Shown: positions 53,025-64,000, numbered from the stretch's first letter. The stretch is DNA of 64,000 bases from Hygrocybe punicea (GCA_963556145.1 OY744467.1:2294001-2358000); one strand, 5' to 3'. The notes: generated by a model not told the origin, from the letters alone. A program made the numbers and translations.

Positions 53025-53500
53025 GTAGGTAAGTTCACAGTTCCTGTATATTTCACTGCATCTCTAATGGTGCACACAGGTTTCAATTGGTTCCAACTTT
53101 TTGGAGGGACACAATTAGGCGTTTCACTTCCAATATGTCAGAATTGAAGAAAATGGCTGCCAGAAACTTTGAGGATTTTCTGCAGGTATGTCAAATGCAT
53201 TATCTCACTGGAATATCAAAATTAAGTAGGAGGCAGTGTGCAATTCCAGTTTTTGAAGGTCTATTACCAGAACCCCATAATGGGAGAATCCTGAAACTCC
53301 TCTTCACCTTCGCCCACTGGCATGGGTTAGCCAAACTGCGAATGCACACTGATACCACACTTTCTATTCTCAATCATGAAACAACCATCCTGGGACAACA
53401 GCTTTGCGATTTCCAATCCAAAACCTGCCATCATTTTCAGATGCATGAATTGAAGTCCAAAGCAGCTGCTAGACAACACCATCCTTGCACATTCATATAA
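53025..53500 (+). pseudogene. Plavaka-like (CACTA-related) transposon protein fragment
   Basis: After removal of the hAT element the coding continues from HELDR at 40770-40785 into this stretch. It shows DTIRRFTSNMSELKKMAARN and FEDFLQ, then an intron (GTATGT at about 53186 to GGAGGCAG at about 53238). AIPVFEGLLPEPHNGRILKL, LAKLRMHTDTTLSILNHETT and a QLCDFQSKTCHHFQMHELKS tail follow. The blocks NMSxFKxMAARxFED, PVFEGLLPEPHN and HxLAKLRMHTD are familiar from Plavaka-type transposase neighbourhoods in Agaricomycetes. It is only a fragment and ends in frame decay. Confidence 0.5.
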
Positions 53501-53529
53501 TTCACAAGACCATGATATAGAACATGACT

Positions 53530-55290
53530 TCAAATTGATTCTGTTGACAATAGTCTCGGTGCGGACCCCACTTTCCTCAAAGGCTGTTGCGCAATTTCTT
53601 GATCACATGCCACATGTGTCAAGACTCGATGTGATCATGTTTGTCCAGCCTTTTGGGTCACTACTAAGTGGGACCAGAGATGCAAATGCTTTGCTCTGAC
53701 CACTTCATCCTTCCTTTTATGATTTCTTGACAGATGCGAAGCGAAGCCAACACTTCTATATTGATCAAAAAGAGCATAGTGCCACAATGGCCAGATCATG
53801 CCTCGAGATTATCATTCATGAATTGAATAAGGATGACATCTGCGGGGTCAGAGATCTGTTCTACCTAAACAAAGACATCTCAGATGATGACATGGATCAA
53901 GCAATGTCTGAGGCTCTCCATTATGCTTGTCACTTCTGGGTGAACCACATTGTCGAAGTCAATCCTGCCGTTGAGCTTTTGGAAAAGATTGAAAAAATTC
54001 TATTTCGACGCCTGTTGTATTGGATTGAAGCTCTGAGTTTAATGAAGATGTTGGATGTTGCACATCAGTCGCTGGTATGTCTTGAATGGTGGTTGAAAGT
54101 AAGCTTCTTCATTAATTGAATATTGAGCTTGCTGAGCATTCACATCAGGAATTCAGCTGAGGGAGTGATGATCTAATCAACATGACATATGATGGACAAC
54201 GGTTTCTGCAAGCATTTTCTAGGCCCATCTCAGAAGGTGCCTCACATGTCTATGCCTCTGCATTGGCATTTACACCCACAGACACCCATCTGTTCTGTGT
54301 TGATGCTGCATCTTATGCCAATAGACATCCTACTATTGTATTTGGGAAGGAACATAGATGGCCAGTTCTCATATCCATTCTGGAAGGGCATGGAAATGTG
54401 GTCAATTCAGTTGTTTACTCACCCAATGGTTCTTGTCTTGCGAGTTGCTCTGACGACAAGACTGTTTGCATTTGGAATGCCGAGAATGGTGTGCCAGTTG
54501 GCGGCCCATTGGAGGCGCATGAACAGTGTGTTGATTCTATTGTTTTCTCACCTGATGGTTCTCAAGTTGCAAGCTGCTCCAACAACAAGACTGTTTGCAT
54601 TTGGAATGCTGAGAGTGGTGCACCAGTTGGTGGCCTGTTGGAAGGCCATCAATGTTGGGTCCATTCTGTTGTTGTCTCACCTGATGGTTCTCAACTTGTG
54701 AGCTGCTCCGATGACAAGACCGTTCGCATTTGGAATGCCGAGAGTGGTGCACCAGTTGGTGCATTGGAGGGGCATGAATATGATGTAGTTGTTTACTCAC
54801 CCAATGGTTCTCAACTTGTGAGTTGCTCCTACGACAAGGCTGTTCACATTTGGAATGCCAAAAGTGGTATGCCAGTTGGTGGCCCCTTGGAGGGGCATAA
54901 AGGCCACATCAATCACATTTTCTTTTCACCTGATGGTTCTTGACTTGCAGGCTGCTCCAATGACAAGGCTGTACACATTTGGAATGCCGAGAGTGGTGCA
55001 GCAGTTGGTGGCCCGTTGGAAGGCCATCAATGTTGGGTCCATTCTGTTGTTTTCTCACCCGATGGGTCTTGACTTGCTAGCTGCTCCATCGACAAGACTG
55101 TTCGCATTTGGGATGTCGAGAGTGGTGCACTAGTTGGTGGCCTGCTTGAGAGGCATGAAGATTTTGTCCGTTCTGTTGTTTTCTCACCTGGTGGTTGTCA
55201 AGTTGTGAGCTGCTCCAACAACAAGACTGTTCACATTTGGAATGCCAACATTGGAACTACAGTTTGTCCGCCACTGATTGGGAACCTTGA
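53530..55290 (+). pseudogene. NACHT-WD40 (NWD/NLR-like) relic with seven WD repeats
   Basis: The first part reads TIVSVRTPLSSKAVAQFLDH, PLHPSFYDFLTDAKRSQHFY and ARSCLEIIIHELNKDDICGV, the region after a NACHT domain in mushroom NWD proteins. The Walker motifs are absent. From 54340 seven WD40 units of about 43 residues follow, each with GHxxxVxSVVxSPDGSxLxS and DKTVxIWNAESGAPVGG. The units are unusually alike, as in HET-E-type receptors, and the fourth is shortened. In-frame TGAs at 53697-53699, 54941-54943 and 55070-55072 all sit where Arg would be expected (twice in DGS-R-LAS). The relic is non-functional. Such genes normally serve non-self recognition. Confidence 0.8.
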
Positions 55291-55735
55291 GAATCTTGCC
55301 ATGCCCTTGTTTTTACAGGCTACTTTGGCAAAGTCGAAATCCTCCAATGGTTAGTGTTTTCATCAAATTTTTCCTCTTGCCATTGTTGTTGACATATCTT
55401 CAGTCAACATTTCACTTGTCGAACTTGCTCCCCACTTCACCTTTCCCTCCATGATGGTTGGGTCATCACACCTACAGGAAGGCTGCTGTGGTGGCTACCT
55501 GTCCATTTTCGACGTCAGGCCTGGCTGGGGCTGGTTGCTTGTGGCAAAAATAATATGGCTCTTTTCAACTATGTTTAGTTACTGTAAATTGATACAACCA
55601 TTTTACAAATTCTTGTCCACATGTACGTTCAAAAATCAAAAAATCAAAAAAAAAAAAAATCAAAAAAAAATCAGAAATTCACCATACAGCTTCCCAACAC
55701 ACTTCTTGCTGTGCCAGACCATTCCATTGCACCAT
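55291..55735. other. Spacer with an A-rich run
   Basis: No gene seen. 55628-55672 is almost pure A with scattered TC. A weak coding trace (HLQEGCCGGYLSIFD) near 55470 is not assignable. Confidence 0.5.
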
Positions 55736-56200
55736 GGTATACCGCCGCATCAATAGGGATATGAAAGAAAGGGCCCAATACCTGCTTCAAGGTGGATGGA
55801 AGATGTGGTGACAGCACTTGGTGTGTCTGACCGCAGTATCAAGCATTGGCTCAACAACTATGAACAGGAGGGCCAAGTAGACCTATAGTCTTGCATGGGC
55901 ATCACTGTCTCAGCTGCAATTCACAATCTATGCAATCTTGTTGCCGAATATCCCTCCCTCTTGTGATGGATGAGTCTTGTGAGAATGAGAGACCACTTTT
56001 TCATTGTCGTGCCATGCACTGGCTGGAGAATGAGCAGTGGAGGTTCAAGCCTGAGCCTATGACCAAGGGGTATATTGCCTGCAATCAACATTATTGCCCT
56101 TTGTATCATCTGTGGGTCTGTTGATGGTGCAGAATTCTATGACTTCATCATCAATGATGTTGTACATGTTCATCTCTTAGTTTTCTGGACATAGCAAAGG
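55736..56200 (+). pseudogene. Tc1/mariner-like transposase relic
   Basis: The sequence reads MVYRRINRDMKERAQYLLQG and, after a frame change near 55797, VVTALGVSDRSIKHWLNNYE and QEGQVD. This resembles the helix-turn-helix N-terminus of fungal Tc1/mariner-type DDE proteins (YRxISxDLKxxAxxL...LGVSxxSxxRW). Downstream fragments (SVDGAEFYDFIINDVV) hint at part of the DDE domain. Several stops and shifts make it a clear relic. Confidence 0.5.
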
Positions 56201-56825
56201 CCTTTTTTTCATAGACTGCAGCTATGAATAATATTTTGCTTTAATGTATTTATCTCGAAGTTTGATTTGTGGAATTTGTGTATGACGGTGGTGACATCAG
56301 AAACAGCTGTCATTTCAGGTTCAACAGTCTTTCAATGTTGGCCACGTCTTTTAGGAGGGCAGGTTCATCAGAGAGGGACTCATCCTCAAAAGTCAAATCA
56401 ATTTCAGCACTGTAGTCAAGGATTCAAAGAACTCACTGTTGCAGAGCAAGATGAAGAGCATCTTTGCTCATGTAAAAGTGTCTTCTGTGATGAAGATAGT
56501 CCAGGAATCTTGATTTTTAGCTGCCAGAGACTTCACTGGCGACTTTATCTGGCAGTCAAAAAAGTGGATCAGTAGAAGGACATCAAATGATCTGCTAATC
56601 CACACCTCGAATCTCTTGTAGTTCCTCACAAAGCTCCAACGAGGTCCCTAATCCACCAAAAGGCTCTGTGCAAGGGGCCCCCACTCAAAAAGATTTTGAC
56701 ATCACCTAAAGAGTTTGCTGTCAAGACCCCGAACACTGATTTGGGTACCACCACCCGGATAAGGAAGGTATTAGGGCTAGCTATCAAAAGCGCCGTGCCA
56801 CTTTCTTCACTCTTGTAGTAGATAC
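56201..56825. other. No supported gene
   Basis: Only scattered short open frames; the DNA probably belongs to the flanking relics. Confidence 0.4.
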
Positions 56826-57609
56826 TTAAGACTCTGCTCTATCTCGTTTCAAGCCTGCATCCGGATACATCTCCTCCAAGGTGTCCCTGCTCGGTACTCC
56901 ATGCTTATCCCTCCAGTCATCCGTCACTTCATCATCAATGCCCATCAATGACTCTTCATTGGATGAGATATGCGACTCCATAATGTAGGGTCCTGGAATG
57001 CTTGGTATCAACATACTCCCTGAGTTGGGATCACAGTTAGAATGCTGTACTGTGTTATGATACATCACATTATACTTCCAGCTGTAGCGGAGGTGAAGGA
57101 CGTCGAATTTCAGAGAGAGGGGTCAGAAGGCTTGCCATAGTATCTTCGTTTATAGACGGTGTATGCAAGGGACCAGAACGATTAACCACATGGACACTTG
57201 AGGACACTCCAAAAGAAGATGATATTGTAGAGAGGGGAGGTGTTGAAGCTGTTGAAAGTGATGATGCATTCCGCTAAATACACATGTTTTGGAATAAGAA
57301 TAGTGTACCAATGAAATCATGAATATTGAAACAATGCGCCATGAGTATGGGAGATCGTGCCTGCCGAGAAACAGTTGCAGTCACATCAGCCTGGTCAAGT
57401 ATTTGATGAAGTATGAGGTTAATGTGAGATATGTATGGTGTGCGCACAATGGTCTCTCGAGCCAGTTGGGCTGCTTGCTGGTTCTCCTCGTTCTTCTTGG
57501 TTTTCACCGCCTTTCGACAAGTGCCTGAGTCCCTGTGCCCCCAAAAATATGTCATGGCACCGCCTGATGTTTTCTGGACTAAAGTTTCACAAAGGTCGCA
57601 ATTGACCAT
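56826..57609 (-). CDS. Hypothetical zinc-finger-like protein, multi-copy type
   Basis: The start MVNCDLCETLVQKTSGGAMT at 57609 is followed by YFWGHRDSGTCRKAVKTKKN. A C-x2-C...H...C arrangement is there, like a degenerate BED or single-strand zinc finger. Further exons give VSSSVHVVNRSGPLHTPSIN and LTPLSEIRRPSPPLQLE, and the end MYPDAGLKRDRAES stops at 56826. Similar short-finger proteins with a Ser-rich linker are, as far as I know, repeated hypotheticals in mushroom genomes. The exon structure is uncertain and an upstream Met (57804) is possible. A stop-rich stretch near 57060 suggests it may be decayed. Confidence 0.4.
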
Positions 57610-57804
57610 GGTCTTGTTACGATGAGGATCATGAATGAATTTCTGTGCCATTTGGAAGGGCAAAGTCTTTGAGTTGAACATCCAGTTCAGGCATAATTGA
57701 GCGCAGGTTGAGTATGTTGAGCACGCGAGGGTGATAGAGCACATTGTTATACCGGTGGCAAGGCAAGCATGTTGTTTGGGTGATTGGATTTCAATTGCAT
57801 CCAA

Positions 57805-58398
57805 ATCAGGCTTTGTCTACTTCTGTCACTCACATATCTGTTTGAAATGTGTTTTACACACATTTAACTATCCAAGTACATACTAAAAATATAAAGGAAG
57901 AAATTTGTCAACTTAGTTTAGTCAAAAGTTTGTTGTGGAAGCAGTGAAATGAGAGTTCGTCAAAAGTGCCTCGAAGACTTCAAATCTGGACCCCGGCCAC
58001 CAATTTGGGTGGTACCACTGGGGGGTTGAAGTCACGGAATCTTCCAGTGTGGGCCCCTTGGCTATGTCAGCACTCAGTAGTGCAGGTATCCCCTGTCAGA
58101 CAAGAGTCCGACTGTTGGCTCCTTGGGTGGTTTGGGTGACGTTTCGCCGACCTTTTCGCACTTACGCTTCTTCCTCCAAGCCATAAGACAGTTTAGTATA
58201 ACCTAGGTGTTGTAAAGAGCATTGTGTGGCGTGCAAAAGAATCTTTTGACTTTCTTGAATTTTTTGAATTGTTTGAATTTTAGCGCCGTTTCGGGAATGC
58301 GGACAAGAATTTGTAAAACGGTTGTAATATCTATGTCGAATTTTCTTGATTTGCAATACATATCTGGTCACTTGAACCACACTTGAACCACACTCATA
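57805..58398. promoter_or_regulatory. Intergenic region upstream of the PHS1-like gene
   Basis: No coding sequence supported. It contains the presumed promoter of the gene starting at 58399. The last 200 bp are rich in GAATTTT/TTGAATTT words (58235-58290). No clear TATA box at the usual distance. Confidence 0.5.
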
Positions 58399-59456
58399 AT
58401 GACGGTCCATAATCCGCCACAAAGTCAGTGGCTCTCGAAAGCCAGCCAGTCGTCCTCAAAAGCAAGAAATGGTACGTAATTCCAATCCTGTCTCGTCACC
58501 AACTAATGTTGATCCACCGCACTTCAGCTTTCGTCAAATACTACCTTTTAACATACAACGGCCTTTCAGCACTAGCATGGTCCTATATACTCCTCCTCGC
58601 TCTAGTACACGTCTTCAACCTCGACCACAGCACCCCACCAACTGCCGCCCCTCAAACGGCCTCTTCCACTCTTACCCGTATATTCGCCTCCCTCCCGTTC
58701 GTCAAGTCATCAGGCTATATTACGCCACTTGGTATTGAGTCCCGTATTCCGCCGTATCTGCAGCCGCTGTACCGCCGTACGATGACGACCTACGCGCGTG
58801 TTGGCACACTGACTGCGTTTGTGCAGAGCGTTGCCGTGCTGGAAGTGCTGCACGTCCTCCTTGGTTGGGTTCGCAGCCCGCTCCCGACCACCGTGGCACA
58901 GGTCTCCAGCAGGCTCTTTCTAGTGTGGGGGATCACAGAGCAGTTTGACGTCGTGAGTGCCATGGTTTTGGTTTCGCAAGTCACTCTCATGACTGATCAC
59001 CCAGGCCCGCGCGAGCCCGCTGTACACATCGATGGTCATCGCGTGGTCCGCGACAGAAGTCATCCGATACTCCTTCTACGCTTGCAGTGTAGCTGGTCAC
59101 GAGCCCCACTTCCTTCTCTACTTGCGCTACACCACATTCTACGTGCTATATCCTCTTGGCGCAAGTTCGGAGGCATTTCTGATCTATGCGATTCTCCCTC
59201 GATCATCCCCCGTTCCTAGCTTGCAGTCGTGGGTCCAGGGCATATGGAAACCCACTGACTATGTGCTGGCACTGCTGTTTGTGATTTGGTGGCCTGGTCA
59301 GTATCATATCCACCCGATCAGTTTGACTTGCTATGCTGAATATTGATGTGTGAGGCAGGTTTGTACGTGATGTACACGTACATGATTCAGCAGAGACGAA
59401 AAGTATTCGGGCGAGCCACCAGTCGTAAATTAGGATCCAAACCGAAAAGTTTATGA
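58399..59456 (+). CDS. PHS1: 3-hydroxyacyl-CoA dehydratase (PHS1/HACD family)
   Basis: The gene has four exons: 58399-58471, 58528-58952, 59005-59296 and 59359-59456. They give 295 residues with all phases consistent and GT-AG borders. The enzyme dehydrates 3-hydroxyacyl-CoA to trans-2-enoyl-CoA, the third step of very-long-chain fatty acid elongation in the ER membrane. The protein starts MTVHNPPQSQWLSKASQSSS. It has membrane segments at YYLLTYNGLSALAWSYILLL, VGTLTAFVQSVAVLEVLHVL and further on. The catalytic pair sits in WSATEVIRYSFYA (Tyr) and YVLYPLGASSEAFLIY (Glu). Yeast Phs1 is about 217 residues; the extra length here lies mostly between the first two membrane segments (SSTLTRIFASLPFVKSSGYI) and in a basic tail (RRKVFGRATSRKLGSKPKSL). 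The tail is Lys-rich near the end, compatible with ER retention. It looks intact. Confidence 0.92.
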
Positions 59457-60042
59457 TAATTCCCGTAAAGATATCTTTTATATTCTGTGTAGAGGAGTAC
59501 ACGCTTAATGTGTTCCTTTCAGATAGATAATTTTATTTACATACTATAATCCACCATCAGTCTCCAACGGCCCAGCATGCATAAACCTGCAAAGATATGT
59601 ACATATCCTCGAACCCGAAGGCTGGTTTGAGGTTCAGCTCTGCCATCAAAGCTAGGTCGAAACAATTGCCATGACCGCACCGCGAGTTACCTCTCTTCCT
59701 TACCTTCTCTGTGCCTAGGAACACCCACTCCCAAGGAGACATTGACGTTGTTCATTCGGCCAATACCTAGACTTGCGGCCCCAATCAGTCTTTAGGGACG
59801 ATGCGCAAGGGACTGAAAATTGACCCGAATCGGTCTGTTGAGAAAGGCAGCCTCGGGCCTTGTGCTAAGTTTCAGAGCCACTCCATACGTCTGTGAGGAA
59901 GCACGTTGGAGATGACTTCGTTTCTGTCTCTAAAAATTGTTCCTCTTCGTTGTAATTGCATTTGTACCCTCCGAGTCCTACCGAACATCGTGATGCATGG
60001 TGAAGTAGGCAGCTGCAGGTCACGGACTTCTCCCGACCATCC
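59457..60042. other. Intergenic region
   Basis: Nothing supported as a gene. It holds the 3' end of the PHS1-like gene and the upstream region of the dehydrogenase. The open frames on the minus strand lack recognisable content. Confidence 0.5.
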
Positions 60043-61053
60043 ATGTCCAGACAGCCTGTAGTGGTGGTTACAGGAGCATCTAGGCTCGGTTGACTATATT
60101 GTTCTTTTCTCAGGTTTTCTGATCCCATTTTTACAGAGGAATCGGGCTTGCGGTTACGTCCACCCTCTTGACCAAATTCCATGCAATTGTCGTTGCTCTA
60201 TCTCGGACTCAATCAGCCGAGTTCACTGAGTTGATTAAAGCTCACCCCAATTCTCTACTGTTCAGCGAATGCGATGTGTTAGTCTTGTAGTAACTCAAAG
60301 CCTCCCCCTGCCTCTGATGACTCCCCAACAGTTCCAAAGAGACTGAGCTAATCCAAGCCATCTCCGTTGTTCAGAACACGCACAACCACATTGATGCCTT
60401 GATCTTGAACGCTGCAACGCTCGACCCCCTGACCAGGATCGACGGCGCCGAACATGGCACGAATTCATGGAGAACTCAGTTCGAAGTCAACTTCTTCTCT
60501 TTGGTCACCGCTGTGAAGGCGGCGTTGCCAGCCTTACGCAACAGTGATATTGGTGGTCGAGTAATCTTTGTCAGTTCTGGTGCTGCGGTTGTAGGCCTTC
60601 CCGGGTTGGGCCCGTACAACGCAGGGAAGGCTGCTATGAACAGCCTGTGTCGGTGAGGACATTGTCAATAAACAACGATTTCTTTCAACCTCAACAAACT
60701 TGCGTGCAGGACACTTGCACAGGAAGAACCATCGATTACGGCTGTTGCATTGCGCCCGGGCATGGTGGATACCGCTGTTCGTCATACCCACTTTGTCTCC
60801 CTGTCCGTTTTTTATCCAAACATATTTCCTACCTCAGATGCAATTACAGCTCAGGACCTTCGGTGCTCCACATTTGAGCGCAGATGACTTCCAGAAGCAC
60901 ACTCAAGCTCACGCCGACGGTAAACTTGTAAAGCCCGAGGATCCCGGTCATGTTATTGCCGCATTATCCATCAAAGCTCCGAAATCCCTCAGTGGTCAGT
61001 TCGTTAGCTGGGACTCGGAGGAGTGCAAGGAGTTTAGAAGAGAAGCATCCTGA
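60043..61053 (+). CDS. Short-chain dehydrogenase/reductase (classical SDR, yeast Irc24-like)
   Basis: The gene has five exons: 60043-60083, 60137-60277, 60332-60652, 60710-60776 and 60838-61053. They encode 261 residues with matching phases. The nucleotide-binding motif TGASRGIG is formed across the first intron. That intron would need a GC donor (AG|GCTCGG), since no GT donor preserves the frame. NAG-like ILNAAT, Ser in IFVSSGAAVVG and the catalytic Y-x3-K in GPYNAGKAAM are present, as is PGMVDTA. The last exon reads MQLQLRTFGAP and ends APKSLSGQFVSWDSEECKEF. Fold and spacing resemble yeast Irc24/YIR035C-type NADPH-dependent diketone reductases. The natural substrate cannot be told. It appears functional and lies divergently from nothing; the next gene is convergent. 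Confidence 0.85.
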
Positions 61054-61536
61054 GCGTAATATTACCGCTGTGATAGAGGATGAAAACATCTCGAAATATA
61101 ATTGATCTGTGCAACCTTTCCCCCAAGGCACGACGGCAGCGTCTAATGAACGTATTTCATCACTTCTCCACATGTCAAGATGCAAGGGCGCCGTCGCCTC
61201 CATTGACGGAAATCTGTGATATCCTGACATACAATCACCTTCTCAACAGAAACAAGTGTCAGTACCTTGTCTCCGGCCACTGGACAAGAGACGCGGTTCC
61301 TCTCCGGCAGACGGTGTCATCTTCTGAATGTAGGATCTTGAGCAGGATTCCAACAGGTCCTCGACAACTACCATGGTTGCGAACTTCCGAGCTGGAACAA
61401 GGAAATCGAAGGGTGAAAGAAATCGTGATATTAGTGGTATAAAGTCTTCAAGTGAATACAAAAACACCAAGTCGGGGCATGATGCTGGGAGGTTAGAACT
61501 AGAATATTTCTGGCCACAGGGGAATATGAAGCCATG

Positions 61537-63516
61537 TCAAGTAAAACTCTCCTCCCCCGCCTTCACAGCAGTCCGCTTCCTCTTCCAAGTCGGTTCAAAG
61601 TCGATGTTTCGAAGCATGACAACCGCTAAAGCGTAAAGGGCGCCAAAAATGATGCTCGGCACATTGGCCAAGTGATAACCCTCGACGAGCGCATCAAGAA
61701 TCTGGTCCTTCAAGTCTGGATACAAAGCATGCTGGTCTGCGAGTCGAAGACCCTGGTCGACGAGGTTATTCGGAATCTTTCCACGCAGCGTGCCCGTGAA
61801 GCTTGTTTCGAATATCGATGTAAGGAGCGCAACGCCAAAGGTGCCGCCAAGGGTACGGAAGAATGATGAGAAGGCGCTAATGCCTGCCATCTGGTGGGGC
61901 TGGACTGACATGGGCCCCACTATCAAGGCTGGCTGCCAAAGGACACCGGAACCAAAGCCGAGCATCAAGGACAACCCAATGACATTTGCGAGAGGAGTTG
62001 GCCGTTCAACGAGGAGCATGAGACTGGCACCGATTGCGAACAGCATTCCACCACAAAATCCTATGAGGCGAACCTGTCCAGTTTTCGAGATTAAATTGGC
62101 TCCAACAATGGACGAGAAGCCTGAAGACAAAGTGATTGCGAGCATTTCAACGCCTGCAATCTTCAGAGAGGAACCTTTGATGTCGATGAAGTAGCGTGGG
62201 AGGAAAAAAATGGCTCCGAAACCAGCAGCACCAGCGAGGAAGTTGATGAGACAAGCGATGGACACATTTGGAATTGAGAATAACCTGAGGTCGAACACTG
62301 GCTCATGCGACCCCTGGAGTTCGTATAAAATAAATATCGGGATGAGGAGTGCGCCGAGGATAAACAAGCCGATGATTTGCGATGACTGCATGGAGAATGG
62401 GACGTCGAGAAATAAACACCTTGAAAAGTAAAAAGTTTCGCTTACAATCCAGGGAAATTGCTTGTTTCCCATTTCGACAGCAATGCAGATTAGGCTGGAG
62501 ATCCCCACTACCAACAAACAAACAACATAGTCAACTTCCCCCAATTGGGAAATGATGTCCACATTTTGATTTTTGTGAAGGGGGTACCGCATGCTCGTGG
62601 CGGAACAGATGTAGGTGAGACCCAAGAGAGAAAGCGTTAACCAAAACTGCCATCTCCAAGATAACTCGACGGATAAGACGGCTCCTAAAATGGGTCCTGC
62701 CGCCATACCCATGGAAAGGGAGAGATCGAAAAGTCCTGTTAAAACGTATCTTTAGCATATCATCACCATCTTCAATCATCGAATTAGCTCACCCAACCAC
62801 AGCCCGCGGTTGTCTGGGGTGGTTAAATCCATGATAACAATGACACCGACTCTGCCGGCCAGAGGCTCCGACACCCTGGAGGAGTCTCCCCCCAATGAAT
62901 GAGTTCATGGACTGCGTCACGGTGATTGCTTCAGTTAGTGAGGTTCAGTTTGACGGGAAGCAAATGCGTAACTACCTCTGCGAGCCCGCACCACAACGTT
63001 CCACCCATAAATATAAAGAGGGTGCTGTTAAACACAGCAGCGCGTCCAAAGATGTCACTAAATCTCCCTAAAAGTGTTTGGGTGATAGTGAAGCCAAGAA
63101 GATATGCAGTTGTCATCCAATTTTGGTTGGTGAGGTCATTGAATTCGTGAGCGATTACATGTTGAGAAGTCGTTGCGCTGAATTCGTTAAAACTACACAA
63201 ACGAATTAGGCGGACAGCTTGATATGAAGAGCTACATACAAGGCGGCAAAATTTCCAATCCAAACTGTTTCCAAGGTTTGGTCAGAAGAGTGCGTTTTTT
63301 CTTCTTCATGGACCACATGTACGACGTACTGGCAACCATGACAAGCATGAAATTGGTGCGAGAAAGTGTGACGCTGGGACGAGACGTTGGGGGAAGCGTG
63401 GGATGAATAACTGGAATATCGACCTTCGTTTCTTCGATTGGGCCAGCGCGTACGATGTCCTGGAGGGCCATCTCGAGCTCACGGTCAAACCAGTTGTTGG
63501 GGTTTCGCGATTGCAT
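61537..63516 (-). CDS. MFS transporter, 14-TMS drug:H+ antiporter-like (DHA2), possible frameshift
   Basis: The start MQSRNPNNWFDRELEMALQD at 63516 leads through a cytosolic N-terminus to the first membrane segment. Next come WMTTAYLLGFTITQTLLGRF and SDIFGRAAVF (MFS motif A, GRFSDIFGR), FIGGRLLQGVGA, and VGVIVIMDLTTPDNRGLWLG. GMAAGPILGAVLS (motif C-like) and many further membrane segments follow, ending EPTWKRKRTAVKAGEESFT at 61537. Introns are GT-AG; one of 60 nt (62386-62445) is in frame and would be read as YFSRCLFLDVPFSMQ if retained. Between QGVGA and RVGVI the frame changes by one base (about 62860-62875) with no usable intron, so this allele may be broken or the base may be an error. 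It probably exports toxic compounds or metabolites. Confidence 0.78.
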
Positions 63517-64000
63517 TCTCGGAAAGGTAATAAAAAGTACTGTTTTTGAGATGGCGCCAGTGAGACTGACTGGGGTGAGCAGAATGATATTTAATAATCC
63601 ATCCATACACCAGGACAACACAAATACCGATAGTCCGGGAATCAGATCCAAATACAAGTCACACCGCAAGGGCATCAGGAGGGCCGTCGTTGTGATACGG
63701 AACACTTGCACAGATTCAGAGCAAGAGAAAATTGGCAGGAACTCAACCGGTCAAGATCCAAGATCTACCCATTTCAGGTGGTTAAAGTGGGTAAATGGTG
63801 GAGCGCTGAAGAACGGTCGTAACGAAAGAGAACGGGGATAGTCAACGGAGGGTGCGTGAAATAGTACGCAGTATATATGATATATGTATATATACAGACG
63901 CTAGAGTCTCTGGAAAACGAACGTGAGACGTGAAAGTCGTGCGTGTGTTTTTACAACGAGGAGAGCTGGACTGCGGGAATGAAACGATATCAACACAAAA
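63517..64000. promoter_or_regulatory. Upstream region of the MFS gene with a TATA-rich block
   Basis: No gene is supported. An alternating GTATATATGATATATGTATA block at about 63870-63892 lies some 360 bp upstream of the MFS start and could be a core promoter for either direction. The sequence runs to the window end. Confidence 0.4.

Noticed and set aside
61080..61442. A 120-codon plus-strand ORF between SDR and MFS
   Set aside because: No motif, no neighbours in frame, and it lies in the 3' intergenic space of two convergent genes.

Overview
The window looks like a TE-choked stretch of a basidiomycete genome, most likely an Agaricomycete (mushroom). The reasons are short GT-AG introns of about 50-60 nt, a KDZ transposase with a CxC2-type cysteine cluster, a Plavaka-like fragment, a NACHT-WD40 relic with near-identical WD repeats, and several hypothetical families that I know as multi-copy in mushroom genomes. 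No database search was possible, so all family calls come from reading translations and motifs.

Layout. 0.6-4.35 kb: minus-strand hAT transposase relic with its subterminal repeats. 4.5-6.1 kb: LTR/primer-site remnant and a broken P-loop gene. 6.1-9.0 kb: unassigned DNA and a hypothetical ORF. 9.1-17.2 kb: minus-strand tyrosine-recombinase retroelement (gag, RT/RNase H, YR), cut by a small TRIM/LARD-like element (10978-13536) and by a solo LTR of family B (13774-14652). 18.5-21.7 kb: a multi-copy zinc-rich gene cut by a 1336-bp non-autonomous hAT with an exact 8-bp target duplication. 21970-28929: a giant palindromic (fold-back) element with about 3.1-kb inverted arms, 34-bp minisatellite arrays and a head-to-head gene-like pair around a 0.7-kb loop. 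29-39.4 kb: four apparently intact genes, ending with a KDZ transposase. 40.8-53.0 kb: a three-level nest in which a Ty3/gypsy element lies inside a family-B solo LTR, which lies inside a hAT element, which lies in an older coding relic. The gypsy element carries an antisense Zn2Cys6 gene. 53-57.8 kb: Plavaka-like, NACHT-WD40 and Tc1/mariner-like debris and a zinc-finger-like gene. 58.4-63.5 kb: the only conventional host genes, namely a 3-hydroxyacyl-CoA dehydratase (PHS1/HACD), a short-chain dehydrogenase and an MFS drug:H+ antiporter-like transporter.

Two themes run through the window. Insertions can be ordered in time by nesting and target duplications. Decay is dominated by CpG transitions: the two gypsy LTRs differ mostly at CpG, and many relics carry TGA where the family expects Arg, as if CGA had become TGA. 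This suggests cytosine methylation of repeats. The strongest candidates for something undescribed are the 7-kb palindromic element, the antisense Zn2Cys6 gene inside the gypsy element, and the GX3-repeat protein carried by the TRIM-like element.
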